25,919 bases of DNA from an uncultured Prevotellaceae bacterium (GCA_946624335.1 CAMOSA010000012.1:1-25919); one strand, 5' to 3'. Shown: positions 16,262 to 24,520, numbered from the stretch's first letter. Notes: a model not told the origin generated them from the sequence alone. Numbers and translations are program-made.

Positions 16262-17928
16262 ACAGGACGAAAGTGCGTAAGTTTGTCTTATTATCCATCC
16301 TTCATCTGTCGCTGCTTGCACTGTCTTCTACCCTTCGTGCTCAAGAGACGAAGAAGGTGACGGTGAACGGCAGCGTGCAGAGTGATGTGCTCATCCCGCA
16401 GGGTGATGCCGATATCGGTGCCCCCGACTATGACGAGTGGGCACTCACGAACACCTATGCCGACGTGCAGCTCCAGAGTCGCTATGTCGACGCCGGGGCT
16501 CGTTTCGAGTTCACCCAATATCCCTTGCCTGGCTATGAGAAGGATTTCAAGGGCTGGGGCCTGCCACATCTGTGGGTAAAAGGACGTCTGAAGACGCTCG
16601 AGCTCACCGCCGGAACATTCTACGAACAGTTCGGCTCTGGATTTATCCTTCGCACCTATGAGGAGCGGTCGCTCGGCATCGATAATGCGTTGCTCGGCGG
16701 ACGTCTCCTCTTCAAACCTTTCAGGGGCGTCACGTTGAAGGCGCTCACAGGTCGGCAGCGCCGCTACTGGCACCTCAACAAGGCGTGGGTCAGCGGTGCC
16801 GATGCCGAGCTGAACCTCGACGAGTGGTTCCCGGCACTCGGCGAACATGGCACCTATCTCACGATGGGCGGCTCCTTCGTCAATAAGCACGAACGCGCCG
16901 CTGACGACCTGATCATGGTCGACCCGACGCATAAGCTCAACCTGCCCGAGGATGTCAATGCCTTCGATGTTCGGGCACGCTTCCAGAAGGGCGGATTCAA
17001 CATCCTCGCCGAGTATGCCCAGAAGAGTCAGGACCCCTCGTTCGACAATGGCTATGCCTACCGTACGGGTCGTGTCGCCATGCTCTCGGGCAGCTATTCG
17101 CAGCGGGGCATGAGCGTGCTCCTGCAGGCCAAGCGCAGCGACAACATGAGTTTCCGCAGCCGCCGTTCCCAGGATGGTGCCTCGTCGATGATCAACCATC
17201 TGCCCGCCTTCACGCTCGATCATACCTATGCTCTGGCTGCCCTCTATCCATACGCCACACACCCCGACGGCGAATGGGCTTATCAGGCTGAAATCGGCTA
17301 TCAGTTCAAGCGTGGCACGGCCTTGGGTGGCAAGTATGGTACTACCGTACGCCTCAATGCCTCACATGTCCGTGGCATCAGCCTGGCTAAGCAGCTGGCC
17401 AATGCCCAGCCGAAGGGCGGCGATGGCTATCACCAGAAGTTCTTCAGCCAGGGCGACGAGACCTACTATCAGGACATCAACCTGCAGATGGACAAGCGCC
17501 TCACCAAGGACTGGCGGCTGACGCTGATGTATATGAATCAGCGCTATAATCAGTCGATCGTCGAGGGGCACGGCGGCATGATCAACAGCAATATCTTCAT
17601 CGCTGATGCCAAGTGGCGCATCAACTCCAAGTTCACCCTCCGTGGCGAAGGACAGTATCTGCTCACTGCTGACGACAAAGGCGACTGGGCCTTCGGCCTT
17701 CTGGAGCTCTCCTTCCTGCCGCACTTCATGTTCACGCTCTCGGATATGTGGAATGTCGGCGACACGAAAACCCACTACTATATGGGCAGCATCACGTTCA
17801 GCCACGGAGCACATCGCTTGCAGGCTGGCTATGGTCGCACCAGGGCTGGCATGAACTGCTCAGGCGGCGTATGCCGGTGGGTACCTGCCACGCGGGGCGT
17901 CACCTTGTCGTACAACTTTAATTGGTAA
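16258..17928 (+). CDS. DUF6029 family outer-membrane barrel-like protein
   Basis: 556 residues. The signal peptide (MNRTKVRKFVLLSILHLSLLALSSTLRAQ) ends near residue 29. The mature protein is rich in alternating beta strands from start to finish (VTVNGSVQSDVLIPQ, YVDAGARFEFTQYPLPGYEKDFKGWGLPHLWVKGRLKTLELTAGTFYEQFGSGFILRTYEERSLGIDNALLGGRLLF is condensed here to the blocks GSVQSD, GTFYEQFGSGF and GALLGGRLLF-like positions 30-155). It ends in RGVTLSYNFNW, an aromatic last residue typical of outer-membrane barrels. This fits DUF6029, a Bacteroidetes family without known function. It is translationally coupled to the TlpA-like gene by a 4-bp overlap. A porin-like or export role is possible; only the barrel character is visible. 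Confidence 0.8.
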   Translation: MNRTKVRKFVLLSILHLSLLALSSTLRAQETKKVTVNGSVQSDVLIPQGDADIGAPDYDEWALTNTYADVQLQSRYVDAGARFEFTQYPLPGYEKDFKGWGLPHLWVKGRLKTLELTAGTFYEQFGSGFILRTYEERSLGIDNALLGGRLLFKPFRGVTLKALTGRQRRYWHLNKAWVSGADAELNLDEWFPALGEHGTYLTMGGSFVNKHERAADDLIMVDPTHKLNLPEDVNAFDVRARFQKGGFNILAEYAQKSQDPSFDNGYAYRTGRVAMLSGSYSQRGMSVLLQAKRSDNMSFRSRRSQDGASSMINHLPAFTLDHTYALAALYPYATHPDGEWAYQAEIGYQFKRGTALGGKYGTTVRLNASHVRGISLAKQLANAQPKGGDGYHQKFFSQGDETYYQDINLQMDKRLTKDWRLTLMYMNQRYNQSIVEGHGGMINSNIFIADAKWRINSKFTLRGEGQYLLTADDKGDWAFGLLELSFLPHFMFTLSDMWNVGDTKTHYYMGSITFSHGAHRLQAGYGRTRAGMNCSGGVCRWVPATRGVTLSYNFNW

Positions 17929-17986
17929 TGCCTGCGGGGAATGACGAATAAGGATTACCTTCAGGACTCCTTCCTAATGAAGAATT

Positions 17987-18796
17987 ATGAGACATAAGTT
18001 ATCTTTCATATACTTGTTCATCAGCTCGCTGGGCGCGTTGCTGTCCTGTTCGCCAATTGCCGAGGACGAGCGGCTGATCTTCGTCGAGCCGGCCGATGCA
18101 CGACGTGCTGTCCTCATCGAGGACTTCACGGGTCAGCGGTGCAGCAACTGCCCCAACGCAGCGGCTCAGATTGCGGCAATCCGGGCGGCTTATCCCGAGG
18201 GGACGATTGTGGCCGTCGGCGTGCATGGCGGGCCTATGGCCTTTGCCGGCAACGCCCGTAACATAGGACTCTCAACGCCTTTGGGCGACGAGTATGTCGA
18301 GCACTGGGGATGCGCCAACACGCTTCCCAAAGGCCTTGTCAACCGAGTGGGCCAGCCTTCCAATCCCGAACAGTGGACGGCGCAGGTCGCACAAGCCGTA
18401 GCCGCCGAGCCGGTCTTGCAGCTCGAGGCCTCGGTGCGCCTCGACACCCTTGAGATTGACGGCGCGGCCGCTGTGACGGCACACATTGCCATTGATGCCT
18501 TGGGACTGCGTGATGTCGAGGGTAAGCTGCAGGTGTGGCTCACTGAGAGCGGTATCACGGCGATGCAGTCGATGCCAGACGGCACGACGAATCGCGAGTA
18601 TGTCCACGACCATGTCCTGCGTGCCGCCGTCAACGGCTCGTGGGGTGATACCTTCTCCATCACTAAGGGTCAGGCACGGCAACTCACTTTCGGTTACACG
18701 CTGGACGCGGCCTGGAAGGCGTCCAATATGGCCGTTGTCGCCTTCGTCTATAATGAACAGGGCGTTCAGCAGGTGTGCGAGGCCTCACTGCCTTAA
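17987..18796 (+). CDS. Omp28-family lipoprotein with CxxC site
   Basis: 269 residues. A lipoprotein signal ends in LLSC (Cys21). The mature N-terminus leads into VLIEDFTGQRCSNCPNAAAQIAAI, where Cys52 and Cys55 form a thioredoxin-like CxxC. This is the signature region of the Omp28-related outer-membrane proteins first known from Porphyromonas. The rest (VAVGVHGGPMAF..., NRVGQPSNPEQW, the C-terminal ITKGQARQLTFGYTL) follows the family layout of a thioredoxin-like domain plus a beta domain. There is no T9SS tail, so it is a lipid-anchored member. A role in thiol-disulfide exchange or metal binding is possible. It lies 58 bp after DUF6029 and 38 bp before a second Omp28-like gene. Confidence 0.88.
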   Translation: MRHKLSFIYLFISSLGALLSCSPIAEDERLIFVEPADARRAVLIEDFTGQRCSNCPNAAAQIAAIRAAYPEGTIVAVGVHGGPMAFAGNARNIGLSTPLGDEYVEHWGCANTLPKGLVNRVGQPSNPEQWTAQVAQAVAAEPVLQLEASVRLDTLEIDGAAAVTAHIAIDALGLRDVEGKLQVWLTESGITAMQSMPDGTTNREYVHDHVLRAAVNGSWGDTFSITKGQARQLTFGYTLDAAWKASNMAVVAFVYNEQGVQQVCEASLP

Positions 18797-18834
18797 TGCT
18801 TTCAACCATCTCAAATAATATCCTTACATCGATA

Positions 18835-20280
18835 ATGAAAAGATTCTTTACTTTCTCACTTTTGCTACTGGGCAGTTGGCTTGTCGCTGTGGCTCAGCAA
18901 GCCGAGTTCCGCTTCGGCGGAGTAGCTGTCGCCGAAGGGGCTACCGTGACCATCGCTGCCGAGGAGGACGAATGGGGCGACATCATTTGCGAGAGTAATG
19001 CGCCCTCCAATCCGTCGCAGGGGCTCATCCTGGCCAACCTGACCTCGAATGTCCTGAATGGGCGCGCCACGCTGACCGTCACGTCCAACACGATGCAGAC
19101 CTCCCGTCTTCAGTGGTGCATGGGTGGCGAGTGTGTCATCATGAACACTAATGCGTTCGACAAGAATTTCACCGTTCCCGCTGGCGGCTTCACGCTGACT
19201 CAGTTCGATGCGCTGCCCACACAGTATGGTGAGCTGACGGCCACGCTCAGTGTCCTCGTCGGTCTCGAACGCCACAGCGTCAACATCCGTTTCGTCTATG
19301 CCGACCCCGCTGCTCCGCTGACCTTCGAGCGCCGTTCCGTGGTCGAGGAGTTCACAGGCACCTGGTGCGGCAACTGCACCCGGGGTATTGTCGGTATGCG
19401 CAATCTGGCCCGAGAGTTCGGCGACCGCTTCATCGGCATCGCCGTCCACAGCAGCACCAATTCCAGCGGCGCCGGCGAGCCGATGTACAACAAGGCTTAC
19501 CACACGACCGGCGTCGTGCCGACGGGTATTCCCAAGTGCACCATCGACCGAGCCGTCACTACACACCCTTACGAAGGCACGACAGGAGGTACGCACTACG
19601 GCCTCAACAAAGATTTCGCAGCCGCCTTGGCCGTCCCTGCCGAGGCTAAGGTGGAAGTGACAGCCAAGTGGGAAAATGCCAATCGCAACTATATCGTCTG
19701 CACGGCACAGACCACTTTCGGCATGGACAGCCAGACAGCGCCCTATGCGTTGATTTTCGTCATCACAGAGGACGGCCTCCATGGCGAAGGCAAGGAATGG
19801 GCGCAGGTCAACTATTATGCCTCAGAGACCAGCCGCTCCTTCCCCGATGCCGATATGGACGAGATGTATGCCGCACCTTATTATATCACCGACATGACCT
19901 ACGATCACGTCGCCCTTGCTTCCCTCGGCGTCCGCAACGGCGAGCCCGGCAGTATCACGGCTCCCATCGTCAAGGGTCAGGCACAGACGTTCAGCGGACG
20001 CGTCATGATGCGTGGGAATACCATCATGCAGAACCCTTACAACCTGACGGCTGTCGCGATGCTCGTCAACACCTCGACCGGAGCCATCGTCAACGCCAAC
20101 ACTGCGCCCGTCGAGAGTTTCGACGGTGATGCCATCACTGCGCCCCGCACCGATCAGGGCGCCCAGCGCCATGTCGTCTACGACCTCAGCGGGCGTCAGA
20201 TAGCCAACGCCACTTGGGCGAAGGGCTCGATGCCAAGGGGCGTCTACGTCGTTGACGGGCGTAAGGTCGTCGTGAAATAA
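18835..20280 (+). CDS. Omp28-like thioredoxin-fold protein with T9SS C-terminal tail
   Basis: 481 residues from the ATG at 18835 (MKRFFTFSLLLLGSWLVAVAQ, cleaved before the Q-rich mature end); earlier codons of the frame overlap the preceding gene and precede the signal peptide. An N-terminal beta domain (about 22-160) is followed by VVEEFTGTWCGNCTRGIVGM with Cys178 and Cys181, then an Omp28-like domain. The last 40 residues (VVYDLSGRQI...PRGVYVVDGRKVVVK) form a type A T9SS sorting domain, so the protein should be exported to the surface or medium. Its CxxC region, the ITEDGLHGEGKEWAQVNYY block and the VNTSTGAIVNA block are closely matched in the minus-strand gene at 21939-23867, so the two are paralogues. 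Confidence 0.87.
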   Translation: MKRFFTFSLLLLGSWLVAVAQQAEFRFGGVAVAEGATVTIAAEEDEWGDIICESNAPSNPSQGLILANLTSNVLNGRATLTVTSNTMQTSRLQWCMGGECVIMNTNAFDKNFTVPAGGFTLTQFDALPTQYGELTATLSVLVGLERHSVNIRFVYADPAAPLTFERRSVVEEFTGTWCGNCTRGIVGMRNLAREFGDRFIGIAVHSSTNSSGAGEPMYNKAYHTTGVVPTGIPKCTIDRAVTTHPYEGTTGGTHYGLNKDFAAALAVPAEAKVEVTAKWENANRNYIVCTAQTTFGMDSQTAPYALIFVITEDGLHGEGKEWAQVNYYASETSRSFPDADMDEMYAAPYYITDMTYDHVALASLGVRNGEPGSITAPIVKGQAQTFSGRVMMRGNTIMQNPYNLTAVAMLVNTSTGAIVNANTAPVESFDGDAITAPRTDQGAQRHVVYDLSGRQIANATWAKGSMPRGVYVVDGRKVVVK

Positions 20281-20335
20281 AACACATGATAACAACACTT
20301 TTCTTTGAACATCTAACATCAATATCTCTTATTCA

Positions 20336-21721
20336 ATGAAAACAAGAGTCATAAAATGCCTGGCCTTGACAGTGCTCCTGCTGTCCGCCACAGGCATCGT
20401 GAAAGCCCAGGACGTCGAGTACACCTACGTTCAGGCTTGGGTCAAGATCATAGCCGTGGGCAAAGGCACCGTGTCCGCCACCAGCCTTGACAGCGGCACG
20501 CCCATCTACCGCGCCGAGCGCGATTTCAAGTCACAGCTGCCCGTCATGATGGAGACGGCGGCGCTGTTCTATGGCTATTCCAAGCCCGAGGATGGCAGCC
20601 AGTTCGTAGGTTGGTACGAGGACGATGGCGACGGCGTCTTTGACATCACCAAGGACGAACCCATCTCCGACGAGAAGGGCAAATGCATACTGGCCGTCAG
20701 CGCTGATCGCTTCGGCCAGCAATATGCCTCGGCGGCCGAAGCTAAGAAAGCGGCTGCTCCTACCGAGCCCCAGGCCGTCATCTTCGGTGTCTTCACCGAC
20801 GGAGCCATAGCCGCTGTCGAGCACTATCAGGAAGAGCACGGTGCTGTCGACATGAGCAAGTACCCCAATTCCGTGGGCGACGAAGTCACGATAGAGGCCT
20901 TCCCCGAGGATGGCTTCGAGTTTGCCTATTGGCGCACCGCCGCCACGCCGGGCGAGGGCGAGATCGTCAGCTCCGACAATCCCTTTACCTTCACGGTCAA
21001 GGGGGGTGACGCCTACTATGCCGTCTTCCGCGACCTTCAGGCCCCGACCTTCGAGTTCCCCGAGGAGGGCGGATGGAAAGTCATGAACTTCGGCCGCAAC
21101 CAGAACTGGGTCCTCGACGAGCGCTCTGATGCCGTCGTCTATGTCTTCGCTCCCTGGGATGTGCAGCGGCAGGAAGGCCGCACATGGCTCGATCCCGCCA
21201 TCGTCGATGCACAGTTTGACGTCGTACAGACCGAGGATCGTGCGACGCTGATGTACGGCAAGGGCACCGTGCGTTGCACCTTCCGCATGAGCTACGGCTT
21301 CTCGCGCGGCGAGTATCTCGTCAAGTGGTCAGGCGCTGGCGTCACCTTCAAGGACACCGGTCATACCTCCAACTACTATGCCTACGTCTTCGATGAGGCG
21401 GCACAAGCCTTCGTGCAGTTTGCCAACAGCGATTTCCAGTACCGTGATGATGCCCAGGAGGTGATTGCTATCCCGGCCAACACCGCTTACTTTGTCGTCC
21501 TGGCCGAGAACTTCACCGATGATGAGGGTAATATCCCTGAGTACATCGCCTTCTCGCCCGAAGGCTTCGATAAGGTCGCCACTGGCATTGATGAGGCTCG
21601 TACCGTACGCCAGACGACACTGGCCGGCCAGCGTATCTACACGCTCGGAGGACAGCCGCGACGCAAGGCTGACCGCCCCGGCGTCTACGTCATCGACGGG
21701 AAGAAGGTCGCCGTTAAGTGA
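20336..21721 (+). CDS. T9SS-exported protein of unknown function
   Basis: 461 residues with a signal peptide ending in GIVKAQ (mature start near 26). Two segments resemble the beta repeats found in internalin-type and other surface proteins: VKIIAVGKGTVSATS...FVGWYEDDGDGVFDI (about 35-125) and VTIEAFPEDGFEFAYWRTAA...YYAVF (about 185-230). The C-terminal tail IYTLGGQPRRKADRPGVYVIDGKKVAVK is a type A T9SS sorting domain. There is no CxxC, so it is not an Omp28 member. I do not recognise the central domain. It is the last gene of the operon, 55 bp after the Omp28-like cargo and just ahead of the terminator, so it is probably a co-secreted partner. Confidence 0.78.
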   Translation: MKTRVIKCLALTVLLLSATGIVKAQDVEYTYVQAWVKIIAVGKGTVSATSLDSGTPIYRAERDFKSQLPVMMETAALFYGYSKPEDGSQFVGWYEDDGDGVFDITKDEPISDEKGKCILAVSADRFGQQYASAAEAKKAAAPTEPQAVIFGVFTDGAIAAVEHYQEEHGAVDMSKYPNSVGDEVTIEAFPEDGFEFAYWRTAATPGEGEIVSSDNPFTFTVKGGDAYYAVFRDLQAPTFEFPEEGGWKVMNFGRNQNWVLDERSDAVVYVFAPWDVQRQEGRTWLDPAIVDAQFDVVQTEDRATLMYGKGTVRCTFRMSYGFSRGEYLVKWSGAGVTFKDTGHTSNYYAYVFDEAAQAFVQFANSDFQYRDDAQEVIAIPANTAYFVVLAENFTDDEGNIPEYIAFSPEGFDKVATGIDEARTVRQTTLAGQRIYTLGGQPRRKADRPGVYVIDGKKVAVK

Positions 21722-21796
21722 ATTTAAAATGAAATGAGGATAAATAGAAATTATTGAAAAGATAAATATTGGCCTGTCCTCTTGAGGTGGCTGAGT

Positions 21797-21833
21797 AGAA
21801 AAGGCTTACACGCTGGTCGTGTAAGCCTTTTCT
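21797..21833. terminator. Strong hairpin ending the SusCD operon
   Basis: A perfect 16-bp stem (21797-21812 with 21818-21833) closes on a 5-nt loop. The stem begins with AGAAAAGG and so ends in CCTTTTCT, giving T-rich sequence on both strands. It lies about 75 bp after the last plus-strand gene and 105 bp beyond the end of the minus-strand gene, so it can act both ways. Confidence 0.8.
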
Positions 21834-21938
21834 GCCTTCTCTCCCCTTCAAGCCTCACAGCTGACCATCCTTCCCCCTAAAGGGTAACGAAGGATAAGAT
21901 GATAGACTGGATGTCAATCGGCCCTGAGTGACCGAGGC

Positions 21939-23867
21939 TTATCTCCTCAGCCGAGGACGGACAGGAGAGTGGGTATTCACTCGCTTCACCGCACTTCCGT
22001 CGGCGCGGCGCTCAATCACGACGCCGCGAGCCCCCCTCCATTGTCCATTATCCATTGTCCATTGTCCATTATCTATTCTCCTTCCGCTCATGTCATACAT
22101 CGCCGCACCCTTGTCGCCGTTAGCCTGTTCTTGCGTCGTGATGTCCTTGATCGCCGTGGGCACCGGTACTTCACTGACGGCGGCGTTGACGATGGCCCGC
22201 GTCTCCGTGTTGATGAGCAGCGCTGCGATTTGTAGCTTCGAGCGGTCCTGTATCAGCGTGTTGTCGCTGATGTCCCACGTGTAGCGGTAGTGCTGCTCAG
22301 CATCGGCCACGAGAGGAGCCGTGATGCTGCCTTCGATGCCGTTGTCGATACCGTGCACGGCCACTGCGACGTGGTTGAAGCGATAGCCTTCGAGGCGATA
22401 CGGCGCGTTGACAAACGCCGCCATATCCTCGTCCAACCCCTCGCTCTTGCCTTGCGAGCTGCTGTAGCCGTTGATCTGCGTCCATGCATTGCCCTCGCCG
22501 TGCAGGCCGTCCGCCATCAGCACCAGCGCCAGGGCATACGGAGCCGACGCATCGCCATAGCGAAACGTCGTCGCGGCGTCAACCTCCAGCACGCCATCCT
22601 CCTCGCCCCAAGCCGCACCGACCGCGATGTCAGCCACGGTAGGCGTCGCCAGACGTTCTCTGACAATCTCGTCGGCATAGAAGTGTACGTCGTACATCGC
22701 ATGAGTACCGATATACGGGTCGGCGGCAACGACGCGGTCGAAGTAACAGATGGGCAGCGAGGTCATCTTGCGTCCTATCGTGCTCTGACGGTATTCGGGC
22801 ACCATCATCGGGTCGTCGTTGCCGTGCATGGCTATCGCGACGAACTCGTCGGGGAACAGTTCCTTCAGGCGCTGTATGCCTACGATGCCCCGCGTGCAGT
22901 TGTTGCACCAAGTCGCCGTTGCCTCCTCCATGACGATGCGATGGTGTGGCAGGCTGGTCAGCAGACAGGCCGTCGTCGTGGCTTCCCCGGCTGCGCTCCC
23001 GTTGGGCCGTCCGTTGATGGCGGTGACGCTCACCGTCATCGCCTGGCGTGTAGCCTCTGACGGTGCCTCGAAGGCTACGGGCAGCGCGAAGGGTGCCTCC
23101 AGCTCGGCCAGAGGCTCCGGCAGCTGATACTGTCCCGCCGCTATGACGGCCGTACCGTCGCTCACGGCATAGTTCACCGTCGCCACCGGTTCCACGCCGT
23201 CCACCTTGGCGTCCACGGTCATCGTTAGCGGCGCTCCAGCCACCGCCGTCATCGTCTGCGGCAGGCTGACCGCCACGCCCCTTTCGGCGAAGCCGTCGCC
23301 CGACACCAGCAGCTGCAAGGCCAGCGCGCCGTAGACACTCTCGATGGCGTCCGTGCCATAGAAGTTGGAGTTCTGCGGCGCAAAGGCGTTGCCGGAAGCC
23401 ATCATCGAGCACGCGCCGCCCTGGCCCAGCGTCACCGTGAAGCCCACGTAGGCGCTGGCATAGCGGTTCGTCGAGGGCAGCAGGTCAATGGGCTCGGCAA
23501 AGCGCACCTCGGTCGCTGCACCGTCGTGGACGACGTCGCGCAGCGCATCGGCAGCTATCGTCACCTCGGCCTTGCGGTCGCCATAGTTGCGGCCCGTAGC
23601 CCAGGCCGTGGCTGCCGTGACCTGTGTCTTGTCGCTGATGTAGAAACGCAGGCCGTGGAGCTTGCAGCCCACCAGCCGAGGGTTGGCCGTCGCCAACACG
23701 CGCACCGAGCAGCTGTTGTCCCCGGCATTGAAGGGCGCCACCTCCTCCAGGCCGCGCGGCGAGGTCCAGTAGCCCCACCAAGTCTGGCCGTCAGCAGCGG
23801 CCGCGCCGGTGGAACAAATCATGAACAGGGCGGTCATCACCGCCATCAGGTATTCGAAACGTTTCAT
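21939..23867 (-). CDS. Large Omp28-like CxxC protein with altered T9SS-type tail
   Basis: 642 residues from the ATG at 23867, which begins the signal peptide MKRFEYLMAVMTALFMICSTG; the frame's earlier ATG adds 18 residues with no signal features. An N-terminal region of about 300 residues (TWWGYWTSPRGLEEV...) is beta-rich and unrecognised. The thioredoxin-like part begins at EEATATWCNNCTRGIVGI with Cys321 and Cys324 and continues with blocks shared with the operon paralogue (ADGLHGEGNAWTQINGY; INTETRAIVNA). The tail starts like a T9SS domain (AMYDMSGRRI), is interrupted by a 14-residue heptad-repeat insert (NGQWTMDNGQW), resumes (GVVIERRADGSAVKRV) and then has 12 extra residues (NTHSPVRPRLRR). 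It has its own promoter element and converges on the operon. Confidence 0.86.
   Translation of the reverse strand: MKRFEYLMAVMTALFMICSTGAAAADGQTWWGYWTSPRGLEEVAPFNAGDNSCSVRVLATANPRLVGCKLHGLRFYISDKTQVTAATAWATGRNYGDRKAEVTIAADALRDVVHDGAATEVRFAEPIDLLPSTNRYASAYVGFTVTLGQGGACSMMASGNAFAPQNSNFYGTDAIESVYGALALQLLVSGDGFAERGVAVSLPQTMTAVAGAPLTMTVDAKVDGVEPVATVNYAVSDGTAVIAAGQYQLPEPLAELEAPFALPVAFEAPSEATRQAMTVSVTAINGRPNGSAAGEATTTACLLTSLPHHRIVMEEATATWCNNCTRGIVGIQRLKELFPDEFVAIAMHGNDDPMMVPEYRQSTIGRKMTSLPICYFDRVVAADPYIGTHAMYDVHFYADEIVRERLATPTVADIAVGAAWGEEDGVLEVDAATTFRYGDASAPYALALVLMADGLHGEGNAWTQINGYSSSQGKSEGLDEDMAAFVNAPYRLEGYRFNHVAVAVHGIDNGIEGSITAPLVADAEQHYRYTWDISDNTLIQDRSKLQIAALLINTETRAIVNAAVSEVPVPTAIKDITTQEQANGDKGAAMYDMSGRRIDNGQWTMDNGQWRGARGVVIERRADGSAVKRVNTHSPVRPRLRR
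22037..22078. repeat. Six heptanucleotides (TCCATTG/TCCATTA family) inside a coding sequence
   Basis: Six consecutive 7-bp units on the plus strand: TCCATTG, TCCATTA, TCCATTG, TCCATTG, TCCATTA and the variant TCTATTC. The total of 42 bp equals 14 codons, so the minus-strand frame is kept and reads NGQWTMDNGQW within the T9SS-type tail. Confidence 0.93.
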
Positions 23868-23932
23868 TGTGTTTGGATGATTACTGAGAGAGTGTGTGAC
23901 AAAAAAGACGTACCTCTGCACGCTTTCGGCTG

Positions 23933-23940
23933 CAAAGGTA
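23933..23940 (-). promoter_or_regulatory. -7 element of the large Omp28-like gene
   Basis: On the minus strand this reads TACCTTTG, matching TAnnTTTG, with a TTGGG about 19-20 bp upstream as a weak -33 element. The start of transcription would be about 60 bp before the ATG at 23867. Confidence 0.55.
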
Positions 23941-24040
23941 CGAATAAATATCTGATAACCCCCAACTTTACCCTCACTTTTTAAAAGGTAAGAGGTCGGA
24001 GGACGCCGACGCCAGGCCTAAGGCATGGCTTTGACCTAAA

Positions 24041-24150
24041 CCAGACAGCCTGCACGCCTATGTGTGACGGCCTGCGAGCTTAGGTGTGACGGCCTGCGAG
24101 CTTAGGTGTGTAGGCCGACGAGCATAGGTGTATCAGCCGGGGAGGGCACC
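24041..24150. repeat. 22-bp tandem array in a gene-free stretch
   Basis: Units at 24063-24084 and 24085-24106 are identical (TGTGACGGCCTGCGAGCTTA plus GG). 24107-24128 is a variant, and 24041-24062 and 24129-24150 are more degenerate. The array lies upstream of the large Omp28-like gene. The rest of 23941-24520 has no coding region that I can support. Confidence 0.85.
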
Positions 24151-24355
24151 CAGATGTCTATCGTGTCGGCCCGCTTAGGCCCATCGCACAACACGTCATG
24201 AAGCAAAGCACGGTAAACGTAAGTCAGACGACATACATAAGAGGTCGTCAAGGGTTCATCAGCACGGCTCGAGAGCCTGCGTGCATCGCCCGTTTCTTCT
24301 TCATCATCAGCTCAATGTACACAATTCATCCGCTTCTGGGACTCACCTTCTTGCT

Positions 24356-24421
24356 TTGCTGCATCATGATGAAGCAATTGCTGCATCGTGATGAATCAAT
24401 TGCTGCATCATGATGCAGCAA
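24356..24421. repeat. Three tandem 22-bp quasi-palindromes
   Basis: Three exact 22-bp units at 24356-24377, 24378-24399 and 24400-24421, each of the form TTGCTGCATCATGATGMAGC followed by AA, with one to three base changes between them. Every unit is nearly its own reverse complement around CATCATGATG; the third is perfectly symmetric. The spacing of about two helical turns puts the symmetric sites on one face of the DNA. Confidence 0.9.
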
Positions 24422-24427
24422 GCAATG

Positions 24428-24485
24428 AATCCTTACTTCTGAGGCGGAGCACATAAGGGAGTGGTGCCATGCAAAAGTAAGGATT
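24428..24485. repeat. 11-bp inverted repeat between the 22-bp array and the nitroreductase gene
   Basis: 24428-24438 (AATCCTTACTT) and 24475-24485 (AAGTAAGGATT) are perfect complements with a 36-nt spacer. The right arm overlaps a minus-strand TACTTTTG (24472-24479), which has the -7 form, but no -33 element is apparent. It lies downstream of the nitroreductase stop codon. Confidence 0.6.
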
Positions 24486-24520
24486 GAGCAGAGAGAATAG
24501 TGGTTTTTGCGGGCGTGAGG

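Noticed and set aside
24041..24150. Possible CRISPR array
   Set aside because: The 22-bp units adjoin directly with no spacers, and there are no cas genes in the window.
24198..24413. 71-residue plus-strand frame between the two 22-bp arrays
   Set aside because: It runs into the palindromic repeats, has no recognisable signal or family, and looks like chance.
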